This document shows positions 6,648-13,168 of a stretch of 17,614 nt of DNA, in pieces. The DNA is from Chloroflexota bacterium. GTDB lineage: Bacteria > Chloroflexota > Dehalococcoidia > SZUA-161 > SpSt-899. Each line of letters starts with the position of its first letter. The stretch's first letter is position 1. Both the position numbers and the translations under genes were made by a program. The stretch spans positions 1 to 17,614 of the forward strand of contig QLUL01000004.1 in the NCBI GenBank assembly GCA_018725425.1. Reading direction: 5' to 3'. The notes below the pieces were generated by a model, which saw nothing but the letters and a program-made list of their open reading frames with translations, did no database searches and was not told where the DNA came from.

Positions 6648-7580
6648 TCACGATAGCAGACCTTTGCTTTGGAGGAGGGCTCGGGAGTCTGTATACCCCC
6701 GGTCGAATCCACAACTTTCGAGTCCCAAGGCAAGTGCCAGCAACTGAGTGAAATATGGAGTAGGTATCCCCTTGAATTCACCGTGTCTGCGCCTGATCAA
6801 TTTTTGCTGAAATCCCAAATTATATTCGCACAGCGGACAACTCAGGACCAACGCCTCTGCTCCTTGCCTCTGAGCAAGGGTTAGTATGTTCCAGGCGGTC
6901 TCGGCGGCAAGCTCGGGATTGCTCACCGATTGGAATGAGCCACAACACTCAGTGGCAAAGGGGAAGTCCACCACCGTGGCCCCAAGGGTCTCCATAAGCC
7001 GATGCAACACGGTGGGCCGCTCAACATTGTCAATGGCGATTTCGCGGGGCCGGATCAGCGTGCAGCCATAATATGGAGCCACTATCAAGCCCTCCAGTGG
7101 CACCTTAACCTTTTTGGCGATGGCCTCCCAGCCGACATCATCCCGTAACACCTCCAGAAGATGGACTGTTTCCACCTCACCGTGGTAGTCTATCTCCTCA
7201 TCCATGAAACTGTTAAGGGTGTCTCTCTTTCCGGGATCGTTCCTGACAATCAAATTGGCCCTCTTGAGCGTGTTGTAACAGAACGGGCATAGGGTGACTA
7301 CTTTGAGAAGTCTAGAGTCTGGAGTCTGGAGTCTGGAGTCTCCCTCCCCTTGACTCTCGACTCTTGACTCTTGACTCTTGACTCGTATGAGGTTGCGAAC
7401 TGGTGCTACCTGGTGTATCAGGTCATCCTCGGCCAAACAGTAGGATGCGCCGCAACAATTCCAGCGGGGAAGCTCTATCAGAGCGATTCCCAGCGCCGAC
7501 ATGGAGGCGATGGCGGAGTCCTCGAAATTCTTGGCCTTGGTTTTGAGGGTACATCCGGGGTAGTAGTTCAAGTTTATCAT
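6648..7580 (-). CDS. hdrB: HdrB-like CCG-domain subunit with a repeat-encoded insert
   Basis: This 310-residue protein holds the two CCG domains that in HdrB bind the non-cubane [4Fe-4S] clusters reducing disulfides. Domain one has YYPGC (C10), WNCCGA (C42, C43) and TLCPFC (C98, C101). Domain two has YYGCTL, ATECCGSF and LSCPLCEYN. Between the CCGA and CPFC motifs, residues 67-92 read VKSQESRVESQ then GDSRLQTPDSRLL, encoded exactly by a GAGTCTG/GACTCTT composite repeat at 7305-7382. Relatives have only a short turn there. Frame and both cysteine motifs are preserved, so the protein may still work. It lies 43 bases upstream of hdrA and 268 bases downstream of hdrC. The physiological disulfide or acceptor is unknown; by context it may pass electrons toward fumarate. 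Confidence 0.9.
   Translation of the reverse strand: MINLNYYPGCTLKTKAKNFEDSAIASMSALGIALIELPRWNCCGASYCLAEDDLIHQVAPVRNLIRVKSQESRVESQGEGDSRLQTPDSRLLKVVTLCPFCYNTLKRANLIVRNDPGKRDTLNSFMDEEIDYHGEVETVHLLEVLRDDVGWEAIAKKVKVPLEGLIVAPYYGCTLIRPREIAIDNVERPTVLHRLMETLGATVVDFPFATECCGSFQSVSNPELAAETAWNILTLAQRQGAEALVLSCPLCEYNLGFQQKLIRRRHGEFKGIPTPYFTQLLALALGLESCGFDRGYTDSRALLQSKGLLS
7305..7390. repeat. Composite GAGTCTG/GACTCTT repeat inside hdrB
   Basis: The plus strand shows GTCTAGAGTCTGGAGTCTGG units (about five heptamers), then the spacer TCCCTCCCCTT, then GACTCTC and GACTCTT units and a terminal GACTCGT. The two arms are inverse complements. The 7-base period is unmistakable, and the whole element lies inside the coding frame of hdrB. 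Confidence 0.95.
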
Positions 7581-7622
7581 CTACTTTAGTCCCTTAAGAG
7601 TGAAGTCTTGCGCAAAATGGAA

Positions 7623-7753
7623 AAATCCTAAATCCTAATTTCTAAGCACTAAACAAATCCAAATAGCAAAATTCCAAATATGAGGCAGTTTTGAACATTT
7701 GAACATTGGGATTTGGGATTTGTTTAGTATTTCGTGCTTCGGATTTCGAATTT
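7623..7753. repeat. AT-rich inverted repeat between hdrB and hdrC
   Basis: The left arm, from AAATCCTAAATCCTAA to CACTAAACAAATCC (7623-7660), pairs imperfectly with the right arm, from GGGATTTGTTTAGTATTTCG to GGATTTCGAATTT (7715-7753). ACTAAACAAATCC is the perfectly paired core. It fills most of the 268-base gap between two genes expected to be tightly linked. On mRNA it would be a large hairpin. Confidence 0.85.
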
Positions 7754-7794
7754 AAACGACAATATGCCTTGTTGGTTCCGGCTTGTCCGGGTTA

Positions 7795-7848
7795 GGAGTC
7801 TAGAGTCTAGGGTCCTCCTACCCGTGACTCTGGACTCTCGACTCTCCC
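7795..7848. repeat. Composite GAGTCTA/GACTCTG repeat at the 3' end of hdrC
   Basis: GGAGTCTAGAGTCTAGGGTC is followed by the spacer CTCCTACCCGT, then GACTCTGGACTCTCGACTC. It is the same family as the repeats in hdrB and pycB and ends one base before the hdrC stop codon (7849-7851), so it does not alter the protein. Confidence 0.9.
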
Positions 7849-8259
7849 TTAAGCGGTGAATTTTCGGAAGCAGCTCACCAGTGCTATCTGCGGGAGCTCG
7901 GCCAGGGTTTCCGCTGGGATCCGTGATGGTTCAATTGCATCCGCGTTTTTCCGCAGCGTCAGGAGCCTTAGAGCCTCTATCACCCTCGAAAGGTCACAGC
8001 CACGAGGACAGCGCGCGATACAGGTAATGCAGGTAGCACAGAGCCAGATCGCCTTCGACTCGGCTATCTCCGCCTCCATTCCCAGTTGCGCCAGCCGGAT
8101 GATTTGATTGGGAAGAATATCCATGGCAAAGGACATGGGACAACCAGCGGAGCATTTGCCACATTGATAACAGGAAAGCAGATCCTGCCCGCTGATCTCC
8201 TCGACTTTGACTACGAAGCTCCCGTGTAGTTTTTCTGGAGTAAGTTCGATTCTCATCAT
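7849..8259 (-). CDS. hdrC: HdrC-like [4Fe-4S] electron-transfer subunit
   Basis: This 136-residue protein has two ferredoxin motifs: CYQCGKCSAGCP (C30, C33, C36, C40) and CATCITCIARCP (C74, C77, C80, C84). The helical linker LPNQIIRLAQLG between them is typical of HdrC. It would carry electrons from HdrA to HdrB. The C-terminus LPQIALVSCFRKFTA looks like a natural family end. Two adjacent ATGs (8259 and 8256) are possible starts and neither has a strong ribosome binding site. It is short compared with methanogen HdrC but usual for bacterial Hdr sets. The gene lies 78 bases downstream of fumarase alpha. Confidence 0.92.
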   Translation of the reverse strand: MMRIELTPEKLHGSFVVKVEEISGQDLLSCYQCGKCSAGCPMSFAMDILPNQIIRLAQLGMEAEIAESKAIWLCATCITCIARCPRGCDLSRVIEALRLLTLRKNADAIEPSRIPAETLAELPQIALVSCFRKFTA

Positions 8260-8280
8260 GCCACACAGTTCACGAGGATC

Positions 8281-8334
8281 AGTTGTCAGCCGTCAGCCCC
8301 GTCCCCCTGACCCCTGTCAACCGACCCCTGTCAT
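8281..8334. repeat. Short-unit repeat (GTCAGCC / GACCCCTGTCA) between fumA and hdrC
   Basis: GTCAGCCGTCAGC is followed by the spacer CCCGTCCCC, then CTGACCCCTGTCAACC and GACCCCTGTCAT. It has the same arm, C-rich spacer, arm layout as the other elements, with a less perfect inverse arm. It fills the gap between the fumarase stop and the hdrC start. Confidence 0.6.
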
Positions 8335-8337
8335 CTG

Positions 8338-9186
8338 CTACAGCACTGCTTCTCTATGCCGGCTAGCATGGCATTGCAGGTTAACTGCTACCGGCAGGCT
8401 GGCAATATGGCTGGGGAAGGTCTCAACATGCACCGCCAGGGCAGTTGTCCGTCCCCCAAAACCCTGGGGCCCGATGCCCAGGGCATTGACCCGCCTCAGA
8501 ATAGTGTCCTCCAGCTCGGCGACCTCAGCATCAGGGCTCGGCTTACCTACTTCACGAAGCAGAGCTACCTTGGCCAACGCCATGGTCATCTCCGCCGTGC
8601 CCCCGATTCCCACACCAACTATGACCGGGGGACAGGGATTACTACCGGCCTCATCCACAGCATTCACCACGAACTCAATGATACCCTGCCTGCCCTGCGC
8701 CGGTTTGAGGGCGGTAAAACGACTCATATTCTCGCTGCCGCCACCTTTGGGAGCCACGGTGATCTTCAGCTCCTCTCCCGGCACGATCCGAGTGTGGATC
8801 ACGGGAGGGGTATTATCCTTCGTGTTGATCCTCGCGGAGAAGGGCTGTTCCACCATCGACTTTCGCAGGTAGCCTTCCTCGTAGCCTATCTTCACGCCTT
8901 CCGCTACCGCGGTGTAGAGATCGCCTCCTGAGATGTGTACCTCCTGTCCCAGATCAAGAAAGACCACCGCGGTGCCGCAGTCCTGACAGAGGGGAACGTG
9001 TTCTGCCGCAGCTATCCTGGCATTCTCCAGAAGTTGATCCAGTACCTGTCGGGCAACCTCGGACTCCTCGTCGGGCCTTAAAAGGGCTGCCACGACATCC
9101 TCCCCCAGGAAGAAATTGGCCTCCTGACATAAGCGAGCTACGGTTTGGGCGATGTCTGCTGCCTGAATCTCTTTGATCTTACCCAT
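8338..9186 (-). CDS. Class I fumarate hydratase, alpha subunit
   Basis: This 282-residue protein is the alpha (N-terminal catalytic) half of the two-subunit, oxygen-sensitive [4Fe-4S] fumarase/tartrate dehydratase family; it interconverts malate and fumarate. The three cluster cysteines are recognisable: VPLCQDCGTA (C67), GSNPCPPVIVGVGIGG (C185) and NLQCHASRH (C272). KGGGSENMSRFTAL and GIGPQGFGGRTTALAV are family blocks. The ATG at 9186 has GGAGAAG nine bases upstream. The beta subunit, which normally lies next to alpha and completes the enzyme, is not in this window: the next gene downstream is hdrC and upstream is a toxin-antitoxin remnant. The position between mdh and hdr/frdA fits fumarase in a malate-to-succinate route. 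Tartrate dehydratase alpha is the alternative and less likely from context. Confidence 0.92.
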   Translation of the reverse strand: MGKIKEIQAADIAQTVARLCQEANFFLGEDVVAALLRPDEESEVARQVLDQLLENARIAAAEHVPLCQDCGTAVVFLDLGQEVHISGGDLYTAVAEGVKIGYEEGYLRKSMVEQPFSARINTKDNTPPVIHTRIVPGEELKITVAPKGGGSENMSRFTALKPAQGRQGIIEFVVNAVDEAGSNPCPPVIVGVGIGGTAEMTMALAKVALLREVGKPSPDAEVAELEDTILRRVNALGIGPQGFGGRTTALAVHVETFPSHIASLPVAVNLQCHASRHREAVL

Positions 9187-9240
9187 CGTTATCTACTTCT
9201 CCAAATTTCATCAGCAAGATAACCCTCACTTCGTTCGGGT

Positions 9241-9375
9241 AAATTCAAATTGTAAATTGTAAATTGCAAAAGTCAAATTTTCCCCACCCCGACAAATATT
9301 ACACGGGGCAAGTCAGTTTTATGAAGTTTTCCTTGCATTTTGCATTTTTCAATTTGCACTCTGCACTTTGAAATT
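9241..9375. repeat. AT-rich imperfect inverted repeat with C-rich centre
   Basis: The left arm has AAATTCAAATTGTAAATTG units and ends AAAAGTCAAATTTT. The centre is CCCCACCCCG. The right arm has TTGCATTTTGCATTTTTC, then AATTTGCAC and CTGCACTTTGAAATT. The arms are loosely inverse-complementary. It separates fumarase from the HicA remnant and ends two bases beyond its stop. Confidence 0.7.
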
Positions 9376-9376
9376 C

Positions 9377-9589
9377 CTATGCCGCAATGCTATGTGTGAT
9401 TCCCGATTGTCGCCAAATGGAGCTTAATGTCCCTTGCGGAATACTCCTTTTGTTTCTTGGAACAATCACAACACGATTTCCTCCTTGATATTCCCCATCA
9501 TAGACATCTTCTTTGCTACGTCTTTTAAGAGTAATTCCAAGTTGGCCTAGTATTCAGGCCACATCGTTACTCGATAGGTTTTTAGGCAT
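9377..9589 (-). pseudogene. HicA-like mRNA interferase toxin, inactivated
   Basis: An ATG at 9589 overlaps the 3' end of the hicB gene by eight bases. The frame reads MPKNLSSNDVA, then TGA, then ILGQLGITLKRRSKEDVYDG, GNRVVIVPRNKRSIPQGTL and SSIWRQSGI, ending at TAG 9377 (70 codons counting the TGA). The GxxLxRxxGSHxxY...PxGTLxxIxRQxG outline is HicA. Two lesions are visible: the in-frame TGA at codon 12, and the loss of the catalytic histidine, since the GSH tripeptide is replaced by KED. A start after the TGA (for example at ILGQ) would lose the first helix and still lack the His. I infer a dead toxin kept beside an intact antitoxin. Confidence 0.8.
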
Positions 9590-9860
9590 ATTCAACTTCG
9601 AGTGGAATAGCTTTTAAGGGCTGTTCGTATATCATCTGTTCAGGAAATAGAAAATCCTTCAACTCGTTCATGGGAACAGGCCGATAAATCTCATGTGATC
9701 TTCCCTCGGAAGTCATATATTCCAGGTACGCTTCTATGGCGTTTCTCAACCCTTCGATGGCCTCCTTTTTGGTATGCCCACAGGAAGCTATATCCAACTC
9801 TACACATAGAGAAGCATACTGATTCCCCTCTTTCTTTACCAGACAAGTACATGACAGCAT
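9582..9860 (-). CDS. HicB-family antitoxin
   Basis: This 92-residue protein has the HicB half-RNase-H fold pattern: LSCTCLVKKEGNQYASLCVE, then LDIASCGHTKKEAIEGLRNA and IEAYLEYMTSEG. HicB proteins bind and block HicA. I chose the ATG at 9860, since GGGGAGGAGG lies directly upstream with ideal spacing; an earlier ATG at 9929 would add an unlikely leader. No C-terminal ribbon-helix-helix or helix-turn-helix domain is obvious, so autoregulation is doubtful. The order is antitoxin first, with toxin overlapping at its 3' end. The pair interrupts the mdh-fumarase neighbourhood and is probably an insertion. Confidence 0.85.
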   Translation of the reverse strand: MLSCTCLVKKEGNQYASLCVELDIASCGHTKKEAIEGLRNAIEAYLEYMTSEGRSHEIYRPVPMNELKDFLFPEQMIYEQPLKAIPLEVEYA

Positions 9861-9934
9861 CTTTGACCTCCTCCCCTTGATGTTGCCTGACTCATAAATC
9901 AGCGAAAGCCATCGGTATCGTCCTATCACCCATA

Positions 9935-9954
9935 ACCTATGACCTATGACCTAT
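9935..9954. repeat. Tandem ACCTATG heptamers
   Basis: ACCTATGACCTATGACCTAT is nearly three copies of a 7-base unit in the short gap between the mdh stop (9964) and hicB. It is another 7-base tandem arm, here without a clear inverse arm. Confidence 0.8.
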
Positions 9955-9963
9955 TATCTAAGT

Positions 9964-10890
9964 TTAAATCTGCATCACCTTCAGTAGTTCCTGGACGGCA
10001 GCCGCCGACCTCTTCAGGCAGGCGCTCTCTTCCGGGGTTAGCTTCATCTCTATTATTTGCTCAACGCCGTTCTTGCCCAGTTTAACCGGCACGCCTACCA
10101 CCAGGCCACTGATGCCATATTCACCCTCAAGGCGTACCGCGCAGGGCAATATCTTTTTCCTATCCAGGATTATGGCATCTACCATTTGAGTCGTGGCCAC
10201 ACCGGGCGCATAGAAGGCGCTGCCCGTTTTCAGCAAGGCGACTATCTCCCCTCCCCCCTTCACGGTGCGCTCGACCAGCCTATCAACCTTCTCCTTCGGA
10301 AGAAGCTCGCTGATAGGAACACCGCCAACGGTGCAAAGCCTGGTGAGGGGCACCATGGTATCGCCGTGTCCGCCTAAAACGCAGGTGAATACATCCTCCA
10401 CCGAGACGTCGAGTTCCTGAGCGATGAATGCCCGGAACCTGGCGCTATCGAGGATGCCAGATTGCCCAAAGACTCTACTGCGGGGAAACTTGCTCAAGTG
10501 CAGCGCCAACTGTGTCATGGCATCCAGGGGATTGGCCACCATGATGATGATGCAGTCGGGTGAATATTGGACCACCTGCGCCACCACCTCCTGCACGATC
10601 TTCTTATTGGTAAGCACCAGATCATCCCGGCTCATTCCGGGCTTCCGGGCTACACCTGAGGTGATGACCACGATGTCCGAGTTGGCCGTTTCTTCATAGC
10701 GATTGGATCCGATAATCCTGGCATCCGACCCGATGATCGGAGCGGCTTGCAGCATGTCCAATCCCTTGCCCTGAGGGAGACCCTCAACGATATCTACCAG
10801 CACCACATCCGCATATCCCTTTTCGGCGATCCTGAAAGCGCAGGTTGCGCCCACATTCCCCGCACCGATGATCGAAACTTTTCTGCGCAT
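9964..10890 (-). CDS. mdh: NAD-dependent malate dehydrogenase (LDH-like type)
   Basis: This 308-residue protein interconverts oxaloacetate and malate. GAGNVG (residues 9-14) is the NAD-binding loop, and D33 in LVDI favours NAD over NADP. The substrate loop [10 protein letters not shown] carries R82, which selects malate/oxaloacetate over lactate, and R88. [15 protein letters not shown] (D148, R151) and the catalytic [10 protein letters not shown] (H175) are all present. The length fits the tetrameric LDH-like malate dehydrogenases of Chloroflexi and others. AGGGGGTGA precedes the ATG at 10890. It lies 92 bases downstream of the biotin-dependent subunit and leads to fumarase, so it works most plausibly in the oxaloacetate-malate-fumarate direction. 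Confidence 0.95.
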   Translation of the reverse strand: MRRKVSIIGAGNVGATCAFRIAEKGYADVVLVDIVEGLPQGKGLDMLQAAPIIGSDARIIGSNRYEETANSDIVVITSGVARKPGMSRDDLVLTNKKIVQEVVAQVVQYSPDCIIIMVANPLDAMTQLALHLSKFPRSRVFGQSGILDSARFRAFIAQELDVSVEDVFTCVLGGHGDTMVPLTRLCTVGGVPISELLPKEKVDRLVERTVKGGGEIVALLKTGSAFYAPGVATTQMVDAIILDRKKILPCAVRLEGEYGISGLVVGVPVKLGKNGVEQIIEMKLTPEESACLKRSAAAVQELLKVMQI

Positions 10891-10903
10891 TGTGTCACCC
10901 CCT

Positions 10904-10988
10904 TATGAGTTCATTAAGTTCGTTGAGTTCCCCGCCCCACCCCAACTCAATGAACTCTATAAACTCTATAAACTCTATAAACTCAATT
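10904..10988. repeat. Composite repeat with 9-base AACTCTATA units
   Basis: The left arm GAGTTCATTAAGTTCGTTGA is followed by a C-rich spacer (CCCCGCCCCACCCC) and then AACTCAATGAACTC running into four 9-base units of the type AACTCTATA (10952-10987). The arms are inverse-complementary. The last units include the stop codon of pycB (10983-10985). Confidence 0.9.
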
Positions 10989-13067
10989 GATCACCGCCAG
11001 AACATCATTCCGGCCCACATTGGCCCCGATTTCGAAGTTGATCGCGGCAACCGTTCCGTCGACGGGAGCCGGGATGGTGTTTTCCATCTTCATCGACTCC
11101 AGGATGACTACAGGGTCACCCACCTTGACCTGGTCTCCTACTTCGACCTCGTAGCGGATGATCATTCCGAACATGGGGGCAACTACTTTCTCCCCCTCAG
11201 CAACGGTTGGGGCAGGTGCTACTCTGCTTTGGAGTCTGGAGTCTGGAGTCTGGAGTCTGGGGCCTGGAGTCTGGAGTCCCCGTCCCCGTGACTCTGGACT
11301 CTCGACTCTAGACTCTCGACTCGTGTAAGGAATCTGGGTAGGACGGGCATCTTGCCCGTCAACTGGAGTCCTCCTCCCCGTGACTCTGGACTCTCGACTC
11401 TGGACTCTCGACTCGTTTACAGCCTCCACCTCGACCTGGTAGTACTCATCCTCAACGAAAACATTGAATGTTCTCAGGCCGGGACCCTTTTGCGGAACAG
11501 GCTTCTCCACCTTTTCCACCAGCTTGCCGGCCCTGGCCCTGGCAATGAGTTCATCCTCCCTCTTTACCTCCTCCATGGTCTTAGGAGCTCGCGGTGGTTT
11601 CCAGTCGTCGGGGATGGTCTTATCAATCCCATACTTATGCTTCAAGAAGCGAGCACCGGTGGTGCGGTAGAGGGCGTAGAGCAGCACATCCTGGATGGTC
11701 CTGGCAAACCCCCTGGATTCCGCTTTGGCCTCTTCCAGCTCCGGTTCAAGCATATCCGCCGCTCTACCGGTAATTGGTGTCTCTCCCCTCTCGTAGCCCT
11801 TGAGGATCATCCTCTGGATATCCTTGTCGATCGGTGCCGGCGACTTGCCATAGAGCCCCCAGCAATAGTCCTTTACCTCCTTAGAGATCATCTTGTAAGG
11901 CCCGACGAGGACGTTTTGGACCGCTTGGACACCCACGATCTGGCTGGTAGGCGTAACCAGCGGGGGATAGCCGAGCTCGGCTCGTACCTTTGCCGTCATA
12001 TCCTGGCACTCACCCAACCGGTCGAGGGCATCGGCCTGTTTCAACTGAGAAACCAGGTTGGTGGTCATCCCGCCGGGGATCTGGTGAACCAGCACTCCCA
12101 CATCGATGACCGACATTCTTGAGGTATCGAGGAAGTCCCGGTACTTGGGGGCGATCTGCTCCAGCATCTCGCCGCACCTAAATAACTGCTCGATATCCAG
12201 TCCGGTATCCCGATCGGTACCATACAGAGCGACAACCAGTGGCTCGATGGCCGGCTGCGAGGAACGTAAAGCAAATGGCGATAGCGCGGTGTCAACGATG
12301 TCCACACCAGCCTCGACTGCCTTGAGCAAGGACATGGATCCCTGCCCGCTGGTGTAATGGGTGTGCAGCTCAACCGGGACTCTTAGCTCCTGTTTCAGAG
12401 CCTTGACCAGGTCGTAGGCATCGTAGGGCGAAATTAGCCCCGCCTGGTCCTTGATGCAGATGATATCAGCATCAAGATCGTTCTGGAAGATCAATGCCTT
12501 CCTAACGTAATACTCCAGGTTGTAAACCGGGCCGCCCATCCTTGGTTGTGTCAGGGAGTAGCATATCTCCGCCCGATAAATCTTGCCGTACTTCTTGATG
12601 GCTTTCGCGGCACGCTCGTGGTTGCGCTCGTCATTCACCGCATCGAAGACGCGAAAGATATCGATGCCTACCTCTACGGCCTGTTCCACAAAGGCGTCCA
12701 CCAGGTCATCCGGGTGGTTGCGATAAGCAACCAGATTCTGACCTCGCAGGAGCATCGCCAACGGCGTGTCAGGCATGAGCCTCTTCAGGGTGCGCGGTCG
12801 CTCCCACGGGTCTTCACCCAAGAAACGGTGGGGCACATCGAATGTGGCGCCACCCCAGACCTCCATGCAGTAGAAACCGCACTTATTCATTTCCTCGGCC
12901 ATCCATTCCATATCCGAGGTGCGCATGCGCGTCGCCAGGGTGGACTGATGGCCATCGCGAAAGGTAGTATCGCATATCTTAACCGGATTCTCCGCTCTTG
13001 GCCGGGTCTTCACCTTGTCAGTGGTTAAGTCTTTTGCCTGGATCAAGGGGGTTTCTATTCCTTTCAT
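10983..13067 (-). CDS. Pyruvate/oxaloacetate carboxyltransferase subunit with biotin carrier domain (PycB / OadA / transcarboxylase 5S type)
   Basis: This 694-residue protein joins a pyruvate-binding carboxyltransferase barrel to a biotinyl domain. Barrel motifs are ICDTTFRDGHQSTLATRMRT (D33), MEVWGGATFD, IKDQAGLISPYDA (families usually have KDMAG) and PVELHTHYTSG with the metal-binding HTH. The PYC/OADA conserved domain follows to about residue 530. The biotinyl domain covers about residues 620-694, with biotinylated K660 in ESMKMEN. Residues about 551-614 form a linker almost wholly encoded by composite repeats (SRVQSRESRV, VDGQDARPT, LQTPGPRLQTPDSR). GAGGAG precedes the ATG at 13067. No biotin carboxylase gene is present, and an MmdA-like protein lies upstream, so a transcarboxylase (methylmalonyl-CoA plus pyruvate giving propionyl-CoA plus oxaloacetate) or a decarboxylase pump is more likely than ATP-driven pyruvate carboxylase. 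A carboxylase subunit elsewhere could change this. Confidence 0.92.
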   Translation of the reverse strand: MKGIETPLIQAKDLTTDKVKTRPRAENPVKICDTTFRDGHQSTLATRMRTSDMEWMAEEMNKCGFYCMEVWGGATFDVPHRFLGEDPWERPRTLKRLMPDTPLAMLLRGQNLVAYRNHPDDLVDAFVEQAVEVGIDIFRVFDAVNDERNHERAAKAIKKYGKIYRAEICYSLTQPRMGGPVYNLEYYVRKALIFQNDLDADIICIKDQAGLISPYDAYDLVKALKQELRVPVELHTHYTSGQGSMSLLKAVEAGVDIVDTALSPFALRSSQPAIEPLVVALYGTDRDTGLDIEQLFRCGEMLEQIAPKYRDFLDTSRMSVIDVGVLVHQIPGGMTTNLVSQLKQADALDRLGECQDMTAKVRAELGYPPLVTPTSQIVGVQAVQNVLVGPYKMISKEVKDYCWGLYGKSPAPIDKDIQRMILKGYERGETPITGRAADMLEPELEEAKAESRGFARTIQDVLLYALYRTTGARFLKHKYGIDKTIPDDWKPPRAPKTMEEVKREDELIARARAGKLVEKVEKPVPQKGPGLRTFNVFVEDEYYQVEVEAVNESRVQSRESRVTGRRTPVDGQDARPTQIPYTSRESRVESPESRGRGLQTPGPRLQTPDSRLQSRVAPAPTVAEGEKVVAPMFGMIIRYEVEVGDQVKVGDPVVILESMKMENTIPAPVDGTVAAINFEIGANVGRNDVLAVIN
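11227..11415. repeat. Double composite GGAGTCT/GACTCTC repeat with an inner hairpin, inside the biotin-protein linker
   Basis: Two copies of the element lie head to tail. The first (about 11227-11330) has six or seven GGAGTCT-type heptamers, the spacer CCCGTCCCCGT, and GACTCTG/GACTCTC units ending GACTCGTGTAAGG. The second (about 11364-11415) has a short left arm, the spacer CCTCCTCCCCGT, and GACTCTG/GACTCTC units ending ACTCG. Between them, 11342-11360 is a perfect hairpin GACGGGC-ATCTT-GCCCGTC. All of it is read in frame in the biotin protein. Confidence 0.95.
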
Positions 13068-13083
13068 GATTCTCCTCTTATCT

Positions 13084-13168
13084 TAGCGTGTAGCGCATAG
13101 TAGCGCCGGGGCTTGTCCCCGGCAAAGGGGAGGGGGTAGGGAGGCTACCCACTACCTACTACCCGCTA
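13084..13168. repeat. Composite repeat: TAGCGTGTAG arm, hairpin, G-rich spacer, inverse arm
   Basis: TAGCGTGTAGCGCATAG (13084-13100) is identical to the word at 2602-2618. A perfect hairpin GCCGGGG-CTTGT-CCCCGGC follows at 13105-13123, then the spacer AAAGGGGAGGGGGTAGGGAG. The inverse arm GGCTACCCACTACCTACTAC runs on to CCGCTA at 13168. The inverse arm encodes the last residues and stop of the small OadG-like protein (stop at 13152-13154). Confidence 0.85.

Noticed and set aside
9377..9589. TGA in the HicA frame as a recoded (selenocysteine or tryptophan) codon
   Set aside because: No downstream hairpin of the right kind is evident, the catalytic His is also lost, and every other gene here uses TGA normally as a stop (hdrA, trmD, pycB).
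10890..11291. A plus-strand frame encoding an NSINSINSI and LESGVWS-type repetitive protein
   Set aside because: It is only the translation of the 9-base and 7-base repeats and of the antisense of the biotin domain, without a start signal.
13105..13123. GCCGGGG-CTTGT-CCCCGGC hairpin as an intrinsic terminator between the small subunit and the biotin protein genes
   Set aside because: No T-run follows on the minus strand, and the hairpin is part of a larger repeat.
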